Shown: positions 1 through 10,400 of the stretch, piece after piece | Position numbering within the stretch: position 1 is the stretch's first letter | Layout: the number at the start of each line of letters is the position of its first letter | NCBI RefSeq assembly: GCF_001704635.1 | Contig: NZ_MAXF01000194.1 | Location: forward strand, 1-45,162 | DNA: 45,162 bases | Origin: Streptomyces sparsogenes | GTDB lineage: Bacteria; Actinomycetota; Actinomycetes; Streptomycetales; Streptomycetaceae | Direction: 5' to 3' | Made by a program: the position numbers and the translations under genes | The notes under the pieces: model-generated | What the model saw: the letters and a program-made list of their open reading frames with translations, nothing else | The model's database searches: none | What the model was told of the DNA's origin: nothing

Positions 1-2861
1 CCGGTTCCGGGCGCCGTTTCCGTTTCCCGTTCCGGCGCGGTTTCCGGTGCCCGTTCCGGCGTCGTTTCCGGTTCCGGCTCCGGCGCCGTCTCCGGTTCCG
101 GCTCCGGGTCGGACTCGGCGCGCTCGGGTTCGGGCTCGGGCCCCGCCGGCTGCTCCGTCCCCGTGGGCTCGGGCCCCTTCTCGTCCGGGTCGCCGGAACC
201 CGAGGACACGCTCATCATCGGCGGCCGCGCCGGAGGGGGCGGCGGTACGTACACGTCCTCCTCCGCCCCGGGCGCCGGGGGCGCGTCGGCCGCCGGGGAC
301 GCGTCGGTCGCCGGGTGGCGGTCGGGGACCGTGGGTTCCCCGGGGACCGGCGGCGTACCGGGCGCCGCAAGGGTGCCCGGGTCGGTGTCCGCGCCGGACC
401 CCGCGCCCCTGTCGGGCGACGGGGCGGGACCGGACGCCGACGAGTTGTCAGGCGCCGGGAACGAACCGGCCGCGGCCCAGAAGTCGCGCCCGAACCGCGG
501 GCCCGACCCCGGGTTCCGGCCGTCGGCCGGTGACGCGCCGGGGACCGACGGTACGCCGCCATGGGGCGGAGCCGCGCTGGGCGCGGAGGCCGGAGCGGGC
601 CCCTCTTCCGGACCGAGGCGCGGTGCCCGGGGCGCGCCCGGCTCCGAGACCCCGTCAGCCGACGGAAGCGAGCCGCCGGACACCGGAGAGGGACCGCTCA
701 CGCCCGACGGCCCAGGCCCTGGCCGCGGACCCGGACTCGGGTCCGCGCCGGGCGGCGACGGCCTGCCCGGCACCGGGCGGTCGCCGGGCGCCGCCGGTCC
801 GCCGGGGGACGGCGGCATGTCTCCGGACAGGCGCGGGCCGGTCGGCGGAGCCGTACCGCCTGCCGGGCGCGGGGCGGGAAGTCGGCCTGCACCGGGTCGC
901 GGGCCGGTGCCGGGGGCCGCTGGGGTTCCGGGCGTCGGGCGGGGGGCGGGGCCGTGGCCCGGCGTCGGTGCTGGGCCCCTGCCCGAGGTCGGGTGGCCGC
1001 CGGGGGCCGGGCGGCCTCCGGGTGCCGGGCGGCTGCCGAGGTCCGGGCGGCTACCGGGTGCCGGGCGGCCGCCGGGCTGCGGGGGTGTGCCACGGCTCGG
1101 GCGCGTGCCGGGCGCTGAGCCCGCGGCGGCGGCCGAGCCCGTTGCCCCGGTCGGGGCGGTCGGACGGGGTGCGGGGGCAGCGGCGGCCGAGCCCGACACG
1201 GCGGCCGGGCGGGCGCCGGGGAGCGGGGGCGCGCCCGCGGCCGGGCGGGCGCCGGGGGGCGAGGGCGCGCCGGCGGCCGGGCGGGGGCCGGGGAGCGGGG
1301 GCGCGCCGGCGGGGGTCGGGTGGGCGCCTGTGGTGGGGTGGGTGGCCGGGCGTGGGGCAGTGCTCGGTGTCGGGCCGGGGGCCGCTGTCGGGCGGGGGGC
1401 GGAGGCCGGGCGGGGGGTGAAGCGGAGGGTTCGGACGCCGTGCCGCGCCGCGATCGCGCGCAGTTCGCGGCCGCCGTCCGTGTTCGTGCCGTGCACGTAC
1501 AGCCGCGCCCGGCCGCGTACATCGGCCCCCAGGCTCTCGAGGAGCCGGTTGAGTTCGGGCCACAGCGACGGGTCCAGCGCCTCGCCGGGGCGGCCGACCT
1601 CGATGGCCGGGCCCTCGGCGTCCACCTCACGGGTCGAGGTGGCGGGCGCCTGGCCGTCGCGTTCGGTGATCCACAGGCCCGCCCGGGTCACCGTGATCTG
1701 CCAGCGGTCGGAGAGCCGGACGATGCCGTGCTCGACGTTGCCGGGGCCCGGCAGCGGCGGGGTCCAGCGCAGCAGGCGCGGGCTCGGGGCGGGTTCGCCC
1801 TTCGTCGAGGGCGCGCACACCACGGCGTCCACGAAGGGCCGCCACCGCGGGGTGCCGTCGGCGCCGACGAGTACGGCGCGGGCCGCGCCGCGCTGCGCGG
1901 GGCCGCCGGGGGCGAGCAGCGGCAGGCCCGTGTAGACCACGATCTCGGTGTCGAGCAGGTCGGCGGCCGACTGCCCCGTGCGCAGGATGTCGCGGGGGCT
2001 GCCGGGCGCGAGCCGGATCCTGGACCACAGCGCCTGGGGCAGGGCCGACAGCACCTCGCCGACGTCGGAGGCCGAGACGTCGCTGCCCTCCGGGACACCG
2101 ACCAGCACGGTGGGGCCCCGGGGGTCGACGGGCACCGAGTAGCACAGGTCGCCGCGCTGGGGGGCGGTCGCATGCGGGGAGCGGGCCAGCAGCCCCGCCG
2201 GGATCTGTTCGATGACACAGCCGCTGTCGGTGCGGGCGGGCACCTGCTCGACCCCGGGCTGCCAGGCGGGGGCGGGCTGACGGGTGCCCAGGGCGACCGG
2301 TTGGACACCCGGGGAGAAGCTCCACCAGCCCTTGCGGGGTGGCGGGTCGGGCTGGACGAAGAGCCATCCGCCGGGGACGATCTGGACGTCGCCGTCCGGG
2401 GCGATCACCTCCAGCTCCCACGCGTCGGCGACCCGCCGGGCCACGGACGGGTGGTCCGGCCGCTCCTCCCCCGCGCCGGACATGACGAGCCGTACGGTGC
2501 CGGTGCCCGCCTCGCGCAGTGAGTCGAACACCTCCCCCAGGCGCTGCCAGAACTCCTCCACCTGGGGGCCGGACGCGGGCGTGGCGCCGGTCACGACGGT
2601 GGCGATGCCCGTCTCGGGGCCCAGCAGCTCGACCAGTTCGTCCACTTGCGTCTGGCTGATCGTGGTGTCCTGGGCGGAGCGCAGGAGTATCAGAGCGCCG
2701 TACTCCTCGGCGAGCATCACCTCGTCCGGCTCCGCCCCGAGGGCGTCGGCCCCCGGGGCATCCAGCGAGGCGGGGGCGGCCGCGGTGGGCCGCCGGTCAC
2801 CGCGTCCCGCCTTGCCCCGGCCGCCGAACCAGCGCGGCCGGCCACCGCCGGAACGGGTCAC
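1..2861 (-). CDS. Large Pro/Ala/Gly-rich protein of unknown function (3' end beyond window)
   Basis: The frame is open from a GTG at 2861 to the left edge, giving 953 codons, so the C-terminus is missing. The GTG is chosen because an AAGGAG Shine-Dalgarno lies about 7 nt upstream and the stop of a tiny leader ORF overlaps it (GTGA). Residues about 1-475 look folded. They include an alpha/beta segment (about 45-190) with a hydrophobic strand, VRLVMSGAGEE, followed by a helix and another strand. This pattern resembles alpha/beta units in the neighbouring giant protein. From about residue 475 it is a long Pro/Ala/Gly linker of GRPAPGG-type units. It contains one possible folded island, FGRDFWAAAGSF, and turns Glu/Pro-rich at the edge. 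I do not recognise the family. Long disordered linkers of this sort often precede a C-terminal effector domain in actinobacterial T7SS loci, but that domain is off-window, so this is only a guess. Several minus-strand and plus-strand ORFs here are overlapping shadows. Confidence 0.85.
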   Translation of the reverse strand, partial: MTRSGGGRPRWFGGRGKAGRGDRRPTAAAPASLDAPGADALGAEPDEVMLAEEYGALILLRSAQDTTISQTQVDELVELLGPETGIATVVTGATPASGPQVEEFWQRLGEVFDSLREAGTGTVRLVMSGAGEERPDHPSVARRVADAWELEVIAPDGDVQIVPGGWLFVQPDPPPRKGWWSFSPGVQPVALGTRQPAPAWQPGVEQVPARTDSGCVIEQIPAGLLARSPHATAPQRGDLCYSVPVDPRGPTVLVGVPEGSDVSASDVGEVLSALPQALWSRIRLAPGSPRDILRTGQSAADLLDTEIVVYTGLPLLAPGGPAQRGAARAVLVGADGTPRWRPFVDAVVCAPSTKGEPAPSPRLLRWTPPLPGPGNVEHGIVRLSDRWQITVTRAGLWITERDGQAPATSTREVDAEGPAIEVGRPGEALDPSLWPELNRLLESLGADVRGRARLYVHGTNTDGGRELRAIAARHGVRTLRFTPRPASAPRPTAAPGPTPSTAPRPATHPTTGAHPTPAGAPPLPGPRPAAGAPSPPGARPAAGAPPLPGARPAAVSGSAAAAPAPRPTAPTGATGSAAAAGSAPGTRPSRGTPPQPGGRPAPGSRPDLGSRPAPGGRPAPGGHPTSGRGPAPTPGHGPAPRPTPGTPAAPGTGPRPGAGRLPAPRPAGGTAPPTGPRLSGDMPPSPGGPAAPGDRPVPGRPSPPGADPSPGPRPGPGPSGVSGPSPVSGGSLPSADGVSEPGAPRAPRLGPEEGPAPASAPSAAPPHGGVPSVPGASPADGRNPGSGPRFGRDFWAAAGSFPAPDNSSASGPAPSPDRGAGSGADTDPGTLAAPGTPPVPGEPTVPDRHPATDASPAADAPPAPGAEEDVYVPPPPPARPPMMSVSSGSGDPDEKGPEPTGTEQPAGPEPEPERAESDPEPEPETAPEPEPETTPERAPETAPERETETAPGT

Positions 2862-2923
2862 GTCGTCTCTCCTTCGCGCTCCGGCTCGGCCGGGGCGGCA
2901 CACCGGCGGGGGGTCTCGCTCAT
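2858..2923 (-). CDS. Possible 21-residue leader ORF overlapping the next gene
   Basis: ATG at 2923 opens a 21-codon frame, MSETPRRCAAPAEPEREGET plus T, ending in TGA at 2858-2860. An AGGTGA sequence about 9 nt upstream could serve as Shine-Dalgarno. The TGA overlaps the GTG start of the large downstream gene (GTGA), the usual geometry for translational coupling. A longer form from an ATG at 2950 (30 codons) lacks a ribosome site. The peptide matches nothing I know and may be fortuitous; its value may lie in translation rather than product. Confidence 0.3.
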   Translation of the reverse strand: MSETPRRCAAPAEPEREGETT

Positions 2924-2950
2924 GCCGTTGTCACCTGGTCGTCGTCCCAT

Positions 2951-3209
2951 GGGGTTGAAGTGCCCGGTGCTGCCGGGGGCTTGGAGTATACGAAGTGGAT
3001 ATGGCAAACATGTGTCCCAGTCCAGCTATGGGCGGCAGAACTAGATGTTCCACTCGTGATCGCCACCGGCACGACACGGTTGGGTCTCGAGTGTGGCGAT
3101 GACGACGTTCTTCATGGTGGAGAAGAGGGTGTCGGCCGTCACCGGGTTGCCATCCGATGGCGTGTTCTCCAAGGACGCTCCCGGCGCCGGGCGGAGGCGG
3201 ACGCCTCGG
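2951..3209. other. Intergenic spacer, no convincing gene
   Basis: Together with the leader ORF this is a 348-bp gap between the stop of the T7SS-associated gene and the GTG of the Pro-rich gene. At its right end are two small palindromes in G+C-rich DNA: GAGGCGGACGCCTC (3194-3207) and CCCGGCGCCGGG (about 3179-3190). They could weakly fold behind the upstream stop codon. The left half is locally A+T-richer and holds the candidate -10. ORFs crossing this stretch on the plus strand look like composition-driven shadows. Confidence 0.5.
2985..2990 (-). promoter_or_regulatory. Candidate -10 element for the Pro-rich gene
   Basis: On the minus strand this reads TATACT, five of six matches to the TATAAT consensus. 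It sits in the most A+T-rich patch of the spacer between the T7SS-associated gene and the Pro-rich gene. No convincing TTGACA-like -35 is seen 16-18 bp upstream. It would place a transcription start roughly 110-120 nt before the GTG at 2861. Weak evidence. Confidence 0.25.
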
Positions 3210-4043
3210 TCACCGGCTTTCGCCCGTCCGGGCGTCCGGTGCGGTGTCCACGCGGGTCACCATCGTCGGCCACTCGACCCCGGCCTCCCCCGACTCCCCG
3301 GCCTCCCCGGACTCCCCCGCCGCGGGCTCCTCCGCGGGAGCCTCGGCCGCGGCGTTCATGATGTCCGCCAGGCCGTCCGTGGTCATCACCATGCTGACCG
3401 GGGCGGAGCTGTTGATGCACAGGCTGTGCCCCTCCGGAAGCCGCTCCAGAAGCGCGGGCACCCGCACCCGCTCGAACCCCAGCCGCCCGGCCGCGTGCAG
3501 ATAGCGGGGCGAGGTGTAGATGGGGACCACCGCCCCGCCGTCCGGCGCCGACGCGCTCACCGGTTCGCCGTTCGCCGTCACCAGCACCGCCACCTCCGCC
3601 TTGGCCAGCGCGGCGGTGACGGCCTCCGCCGGACCGTAGCCGGTGGTGGCGAGCTGGATGGCGGCGTCCACGTCGTCCTCGGGCTCCGGCCAGCCGAGCG
3701 CTTCCGGGGAGGGCTGGTAGCTCTCGTTGTCCTGCCACTCCACGATCTCGCCGTCGTCGTCGGAGCGCCACTGGCCCACCACCGCCCAGTCCGGCGGCGG
3801 GCCTTCGCCCTGCCACGCGGGGTCGGTCAGGTACAGCCAGTGGTTCGGCGCCAGTTTGGCGGCCTTGACGAACTCCTCCGGCGGCTCCGGAACTTCCGTG
3901 TCGTCGGCCTCCCCTGACACCGTGCCGTCGGGGGACGTCCCGGGTTCCGGGGAATCGGCGGCCGGCTCGAACTCCGCGGAACCGGCCGGCCGCTCGGCCG
4001 GTTCGGATGGGGTGACCGCGGCGGAAGCGCCGTTGTCGCTCAT
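3210..4043 (-). CDS. Type VII secretion system-associated protein, SseB-like
   Basis: This encodes a 277-residue acidic protein starting at ATG 4043 (MSDNGASAAV), preceded by GAGG with 5-nt spacing. A TTG 33 nt further upstream stays in frame but has no ribosome site. Residues 1-55 are a Pro/Glu-rich tail. The folded core (about 56-225) has APNHWLYLTDPAWQGEGPPP, VVGQWRSDDDGEIVEWQDN, YQPSPEALGWPEP and AIQLATTGYGP. These are hallmarks of a Streptomyces family commonly labelled 'type VII secretion system-associated protein', related to SseB-fold proteins. Residues 173-220 (PIYTSPRYLHAAG, then NSSAPVSMVM) fit the second half of that fold. The C-terminus (about 235-277) carries GESGEAG repeats. 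It lies 159 bp downstream of the giant gene, so it may be co-transcribed and act as a cytosolic chaperone or adaptor for the giant substrate. An immunity role cannot be excluded. The family assignment is from remembered motifs. Confidence 0.8.
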   Translation of the reverse strand: MSDNGASAAVTPSEPAERPAGSAEFEPAADSPEPGTSPDGTVSGEADDTEVPEPPEEFVKAAKLAPNHWLYLTDPAWQGEGPPPDWAVVGQWRSDDDGEIVEWQDNESYQPSPEALGWPEPEDDVDAAIQLATTGYGPAEAVTAALAKAEVAVLVTANGEPVSASAPDGGAVVPIYTSPRYLHAAGRLGFERVRVPALLERLPEGHSLCINSSAPVSMVMTTDGLADIMNAAAEAPAEEPAAGESGEAGESGEAGVEWPTMVTRVDTAPDARTGESR

Positions 4044-4119
4044 GCTGTCCTCGCTTACTGGGCCGATGGTGCTCAACTACTGGGAATGCTCGGCATGGTC
4101 GGTGATGTGGGCGCGCCCG

Positions 4120-4148
4120 ACCGGGCGTCCCCGCGGGGGGCGCCCGGT
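4120..4148 (-). terminator. Terminator-like hairpin after the giant gene
   Basis: An inverted repeat with an 8-bp outer stem (ACCGGGCG / CGCCCGGT), one mismatch, then four more G:C pairs and a short GC loop. It begins 55 bp beyond the giant gene's stop codon and before the next ribosome site. There is no U-tract, which is common for candidate terminators in high-G+C actinobacteria. It could attenuate rather than end transcription, or simply reflect base composition. Confidence 0.4.
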
Positions 4149-4202
4149 GTGCCCGCCCCGTCTCCCGAGGCGCGTGGCGCCCCATGGAGATTACGCCCGC
4201 CC

Positions 4203-7200
4203 TCAGCCATGCCACGTGCCGGGGCGGGTGCCCACGGGCGCGCCACCGGGCAAGGGCGCGCCACCGGGCAAGGGCGCGCCGCTGAGCACGGGTGGCACCG
4301 GGAGCGGGGCGTTCGTGGGGGTGGCGGGTTCGACCGGTTCCCTGAGGACCCAGCTCGCCGCCGTCGGCTTCGGCTCCAGCGGTGAGGGGGACAGGGACAG
4401 GACCGGGTACTGCGCCCCGCTGGGGCGGGCGATCCCCGTGGTGCCGCTGGTGACCGTGGTGGGGCGGCCCAGCCGCTCGGTCAGCATGTCCGCGAGGCGG
4501 GTGTCGTAGAGGCCGGGGATGTCCAGCACCAGGACGCCGTTGAGGCGCCGGTCCACGAGTTTGGGATGGTAGGCCATCAGCTCCACGAATTCCTCGAACG
4601 GCACCCGGAAGACCGGTTTCTTGCCGCGGAAGCGCAGGCGCAGGGCGTCCGGGTCCGACGGGTCGTAGGACGCCCGCACCACGAAGGGCACGGCCCGCTC
4701 GTAGCCGGCGTCGTCCTGGCCGGTCCACGGGGCGTCCTCGAGGCCGTCGGGCGTCTGGATCCTGGAGGTGTCCAGTCGGGCGATCCTCGTCCCGGTGGAC
4801 CAGTCGTTCCCGGCGTTCTCCCCGTTCAGCAGCGGGTCCTTCAGCCGGCAGGCCCAGGAGAAGGGCTCGGCCCCCTCCAGGTGGAACGCGGCCAGCACAT
4901 GGAAATCGGCGGCGTCGCGGCCACGCGCGTACGCCTTGGCGACCAGCCGCCACAGCTCCTCCCGGCGCGCGGCGTCCACCGGGTCGGTCGCCTCCAGGTG
5001 GAGGGCCTTCCGGGCGAGCCCGTCGACGTCGAGACCGGGGCGATAGAGCAGTTCATGGGCCTTGACCTGGGCCCAGAACGCCCGGGAGCGATGGCCGTCC
5101 TCCACGTCGGCGGCGCCGACCCCCAGCATCGGCCCGACGACGCCGTCCCAGGCCGCTGCCGACAGGGCGCCCTTCCAGGAACTGGCCGCGTCCACGGCCG
5201 GCGACAGCGTCACGAAGTCGCTCAGGCGCGTGCCGTCGGCCGCGTTCGCCGCTTCCAGGAGCACCGCGCGGTAGTCCGCCCGGCGCGGCTCCGTCTGACC
5301 GGCGGGGAGCTTCGCCGCGACGATCCGGTGGAACAGCTCCATCGTGAACGGGCCCGAGGCGTCGAACCGCCCGTCGGCGTGCCACATCCGGTCCAGCGCG
5401 GCGGCCCCGCGCAGCAGCCTGGCGTACTCGGGATCCTTCTTGACGCGCACGGCGTCGTCCACCTCGTTGCCCAGCGCCAGCTTCAGCGCTCGCACCAGCC
5501 GCAGCGTCCGGTGCCGCTGCGGTCCGGACACCCTTCCGTCCGGGCCGCCGAAACCGATCGCCCGCGCCCGGCGCTTCAGCTCGGCGGCCCGCGGCTCGGG
5601 GAAGAACTTCGCACGCTCGGACCGCCGCCCCTGGGGATCGGTGAGCATCGCGCGCAAGTAGACGCGGCGGTTCCGCGGCCCGTCCTGCGTGAGCCCCGCT
5701 ATCCGGACGGTGCAGCGCACCTTGCGCCGCAGCCCGTTGGCGTAGTGCTGACCGACGGGCACGTTCTCCAGCGGGTCGGCGACGAACGGCCCGGGGAAAC
5801 CCGTACCGGCGTTGTCGCCGAGGGGTATCCGGGTGTTCCTGGGCGAACCCGCCCAGCAGATCTCCAGGTCCGCCCAGTAATCCGCGGGGATGACGGACAG
5901 GCTGTTCCGCCGTGCGCGGGCCCATCGCTGCGTCCCGGGACCGTCCAGCATCCGCGTGCTGCCGTCCCACATCGGGACCGCGATGCCCCCCGCATATCCG
6001 TGGCCGCCCTGGTAGACCGCCGGGGCGGCCTCGTCCGGGTCCGCCGGCGTGAAGCTTGTGGAGCATTCGCCCGTGGCGGGGTTGAAGTGGACGAACGACG
6101 TCACCTCGTCGAGGCGGCGGAAGATCGCCTCACGGAAGCCGGCCAGTTCGGCGGGGGTGAACATGACGCGTCCGAACTGCTTCCTGGTCCGGTTGCTGAC
6201 CATGGGCCAGGTCTGCACGTCATGGTGCCAGGCGGGCACGTCGTCGGGGGAACCGGGGTCCAGGTCGGGAGGATTGGGCACCCAGTCGCCCTCGGGATCC
6301 CCCTTGTGATGGACCACCTGGAGCTTCGCCGGCTTCCCCTGCTCGACAACGAGCCCCACATCGCCGCTGTGCGCGTACACCAGGCGGCCGGTGCGGAACG
6401 CGAGCCGGCGCGCCAGGAACAGCAGGCCGCGACCCGCATACGGGACGGCCAGCACGATCGGCACGTCCTTCGGCAGCTTCGACAGCCGCGGGTCGTGCGC
6501 CATCAGTTCGGCGAACTCGTCGATCCCCAGGTCCCGGGTGGTGCGGTCCGGCCACGGCACCACGATCTTGCGCGGGTCCCCCGCCGCGGCCACGACATAG
6601 GCGGGTTCGTCCCAGTCCCACGGCTGGTCGTCCAGCCACTCGGCGGTGGCCGTGCCCTGTTTGTCCTTCTCGACCAGATCGACGGCGGAGGTGTCCAGCT
6701 CCGCGGCGCCCGAGCCCGTCCAGTTCACGCCCGCGGGTTCCCCCGTGTCAGCGTCGGTGAACCGGTGGCGGTCGTCCAGTACGCCGCGCCGCTGGGCGTG
6801 GAACGCGCCCAGCGCCGCCAGGCCGGTCGCCCGGCCCGCCTTGTCCGCCTCCAGCACCAGGTCGAACAGCTCGTCCCGGACGCCCTGGTCGACGACCGTG
6901 CCCGGGGGCAGGTGGAGGATTTGCCTGGCGAGTGCGGACACGTCCATCGTTCCGTGGCGCATGCCCTTTTCCCGGCGGCGCAGCCGGTCCAGGGTCTCCG
7001 CCGCGTCCGCGCGGGGTTCGGTGGTGATCCGGATCAGCGTGGGCCGGGGGAACTGGGCGACCCTCTTGTTGGGGGGGACTTCGGGGAGGCCGTACTTCCG
7101 CAGCTCGAAGCCGTCCGGGCCCAGGCGCGACTGATCCGCCGACAGGTCCCGCTGGAGGGTGGCCAGCGCGACGGCCAGCTCCTGCGTCAGGTGCGCGTAC

Positions 7201-7430
7201 ACGGCCTGGGCGCGCCGCGCACCGCGCTCCCGGGCCATCTCCTGCCGGGCCGGCAGCTCGGCGTTGGACCGTACGTCGTTGCCGAAGCCGACGATGAGGA
7301 CTTCCGGCAGGGGCGCCCCGGCCCGGTGGTTCCGCAACCCGGCCAGGGCGAGGCGACGGGCCAGCTTGCGCACGTTCGCCCTGTCCGCGTCGGACAGCGC
7401 GGTCGATCCCCGCACGAACCGCACCCCGGC
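4203..7430 (-). repeat. Module M7 (C-terminal)
   Basis: Residues about 11938-13012. OmpA-like segment VRFVRGSTALSDADRANV with LIVGFGNDVRSNAELPAR; helical repeat ARQILHLPPGTVVDQGVRDE; VPWPDRTTRDLGIDEFAELM; alpha/beta unit IVLAVPYAGRGLLFLARRLA; FVHFNPATGECSTSF; dyad YQGGHGYAGGIAVP (H12414) and LEICWAGSPRN (C12462), spacing 48; FVADPLENVPVGQHYANGLR; RLVRALKLALGNEV; terminal unit GVLVLDIPGLYDTRLADML. It alone has extra cysteines (12393, 12510, 12798). The chain ends in a short APLPGG repeat tail with no toxin-like domain. Confidence 0.8.
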
Positions 7431-10400
7431 CGTCGGCGGCAGCGCGGTACGGGAAACAGGCTTCGAGACCGGTGCTGAGCGGTCGGAATCCGAATCGGAG
7501 TCGGAGTCGGAGTCGGAATCGGAGTCGCTGTCCTCGGTTTCGGACGAGCGGCCGTCGTCCGAGAACAGGCTGTCCTCCGAGTCGGAGGACTCGGACGCCG
7601 AGTCGTCCGGGGCGTCCGGCATGTCGTCGTCGGAGTCCGACTCCGCCGATGTCTCGAAGTCCAGCAGGTCGGCGTCCCACGCCTGCCCGTCCAACGACGC
7701 CGAGGCCGCCGACACCACCGGCCGGGGAGGCGGAGCGGGCGCGGCGGCCTCGGTCCACCGGGGCCGCAGACCCAGCTCCCGCCGCAGCGTGTCGGCCAGT
7801 TCCCCGGCCGACCGGGCGTTCGGCCCGTGGGCGAGCAGGTGCTCGGCGACGTTCCGTACCGCCTCGCGGAACGCGTCCCTGGCGTAGCGGACGTCCGCCT
7901 GGGCCGCGTGCGGCGGAAGGGGCAGCACCAGGAAGGCGGCGAGCTCCCAGGCCCGAGCGGCATCCAGGCCCGACCCCTCCGGGACCCCGGGGCTGCCCTG
8001 CGCCCCGGTGCCGTCCTGTGGTCGCGCGCCGTCCTGCGGGGCCGTGTTGTCCGCCGAGGTGGGGTTGTCCGCCGGGGTGGGGTTGTCCGCCGGGGCCGCG
8101 TTCTCGCGCGCCGCGGTGGCCTTCGCGAACTCCGCGTACGCCGATCGCCACAGCCGCCGCGACACCTCGGCCGCGAGCGTGTCGAGCCCGTCCGGCCCCG
8201 GGCCGGGCCGGTGCAGCAGCAGCCGCACCTGGTCCGGCGGGGTCAGACGCCCTGCCTGGAGCCGGTCGCCGCCCATGACGGCTTCCAGCTCCAGAGCGGG
8301 CGTCAGCCCGCCACCGGCGGCCCGCAGTTCGGCGACGGTGACGTACTCGTCCGGGTCCAGGCGCGGCGCGCCCTGGCTCAGGTCCTCGGCCGTCACCTGG
8401 CCGGCGAGCCACCCCCGCAGGTCCTCGCCCAGGGCCGGAGCCGGGACCGTGGCGGTCTCCCGGGGCGTGGTGGCGGCGGTCAGCTCGGCCGGCGGGACGC
8501 CGAGGCCGTACAGCCGGGCCACGGCGTCCTCCAGCCGCGCCAGGGCATCCTCCAGCCGCCCGGCGGTGCCCGTGGTGGTGTCCGTGCCGGCGTCCGTGGC
8601 GGCCTCCGCCACCTCGGCGAGAGATGCCAGCGCCCGGGTGTGCTCGTCCCAGGCGAGCGCGACGGTGTCGGCGTCCCTGCGGCCGTCGTCCGGGAGCGGC
8701 GTGGCGGTGGCGTCGTCGGCGTCCCCGGGCGGCGCGGCCGGAGTGTCGGCGGGCTCCACGGCGTGCGACGCCGCGCGACCGATCCCGTAGGTGGCCACGG
8801 GGCCGCCCGCGGGCGGCAACGCCCAGGTGGGCCACAAGGTCGGCGGCGTGAGATCGCCCGGCCTGATGAGGTCCCAGTCGGACGGCTGGGGCCGGCGCCC
8901 CGACGCGTCCGGCGCCAGGTAAAGGGTGTACGTCCTGGACCCGGGCCGGCGGTGGATCCCGGTCCGGCCGGAGGTGGCCCAGACTCCGCGGCCCGAGTTC
9001 CGGGCGGCCTCCCCGGCGAGCGTCCCGGCGAGGGGCGCCCCGGCCGGGGGCCGGGCGCCGTCCGCCACCAGGAGGATGTCGGCCTTCCAGGGCGCGCCGT
9101 GCAGCATGGCGTCGCGGAAAACCAGTTCGCCGAACTCCTGCCGCGGCACCGGCGCGCCCAGGAAGCCGCCGTCGAAGACGTACTGGAACGGGGCCGGGCT
9201 TCCCGGTGCGTACCAGGGGGCCGGGGCCGTGCCGACCTCGACGAGCGAGCCGTCGGGCGCGTAGTCCATGAGGGTGATGACACTGGCGTCGAAGTCGCCG
9301 TCCAGTCCGGCTGAGCCGTGGCTCAGGTCCCGGCCGTTGATCGCGCCCGCGGTGTTCCTCCCGAGCGTACGGTCCGACAGGGCGCCCGCGCTCTCCAGGT
9401 GGTAGGCGGCCAGCTCGGGCATCGAGAAACGGCCCACGGCCAGCGCCTTGCGCGCCAGCGCGACCGCCTCGTCGAACCGCGCCGGGTCGGGGCGGTCGAG
9501 GTGCAGCAGGCCGGCGGCGAACTCCGCGCCGTCGAAGACGGTGTCCAGCAGCTCCAGCAGCCTGACCTCGGTCCACAGCAGCCAGGACAGCTCCGCCTCG
9601 CCCACCGGCTGCCCGGCCCGGAGGCCCAGGACCTCCCGGGCCATGGCCTCGGCGGCCGGGGTGCCCGCCGCGGGCAGCCGATTCAGCGCGGTGGTCAGGT
9701 GCGGCACCGCGGCGAAGCTGCCGAGCGGGCGCCCGGGCCCGGCCTGCCACGCGGCGTCGGCCCAGGCCAGCACCTCCTGGATGTGCTCGGCGCCACCGGG
9801 CCGCGTGCCGGGCCGGCCCGGCGGGAACCGGCGCACCACCCGGTACAGCAGGTCCAGGGTGAACTCACGGATGCCGTCGCGGTCGAGGTCCGGATCGCGC
9901 TCGCGCATGCGGTCCAGCGCGCCGAGGCCCCTGAGCAGGTCCGGATAGTCCGGCCGGAGGTCCACGTCCGGGTCGTCGAACGCCTCGCGCAGCGCGCGCA
10001 CCAGCCGCAGCGCCCGGTAGCGCGTCGCCTCGGACGCGGGGCCGGGGCCGTGGTGCAGCCCGGCCGTCCGGGCCCGCTCGTCGAGCGCGGTGTCCTCCGG
10101 CTCCGGCGGGAACTTCACCAGACGGTCGCCCTCCCCGCGGGCGTTGGTGAACAGGGCTACGGCCAGGGTGCCGTCCGCGAGCGTCGGCGTGGCAACGCGG
10201 TAGAGGGGGCCGTACGCCGTCTCCCCGGTCTCGTTGGCCACGTCCTGTCCGACGGCCACCACCGCGAGCGGGTCGGGGACGAACGGCAGCGGGCCGTCGT
10301 GCACTCCCTGTCCGACGACGCCGCCGACGCCCGGCCGCGCGGCGGAGAAGCAGATCAGCAGCGCCTGCGGGCGGTGCGAGGACACTTGGGCCAGGGAGAA

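Noticed and set aside
163..1935. Plus-strand ORFs of 590 and 457 codons at the left edge
   Set aside because: Low-complexity antisense reading of the Pro/Ala/Gly-rich minus-strand gene; the minus frame has a ribosome site, a folded N-terminal half and sensible codon use.
1627..2421. Minus-strand ORFs 698-1630, 1051-1563, 1627-2421 and 1688-2308
   Set aside because: They are in other frames within the 1-2861 gene and read as Arg/Pro-rich shadow translations.
3210..4076. TTG at 4076 as start of the T7SS-associated gene
   Set aside because: No ribosome site precedes it, whereas ATG 4043 has GAGG at 5-nt spacing; the eleven extra residues add no recognisable feature.
4203..4400. C-terminal toxin domain of the giant protein
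   Set aside because: The last residues are a Pro/Gly repeat tail after the terminal alpha/beta unit of M7; no nuclease, deaminase or ADP-ribosyltransferase motif is seen.
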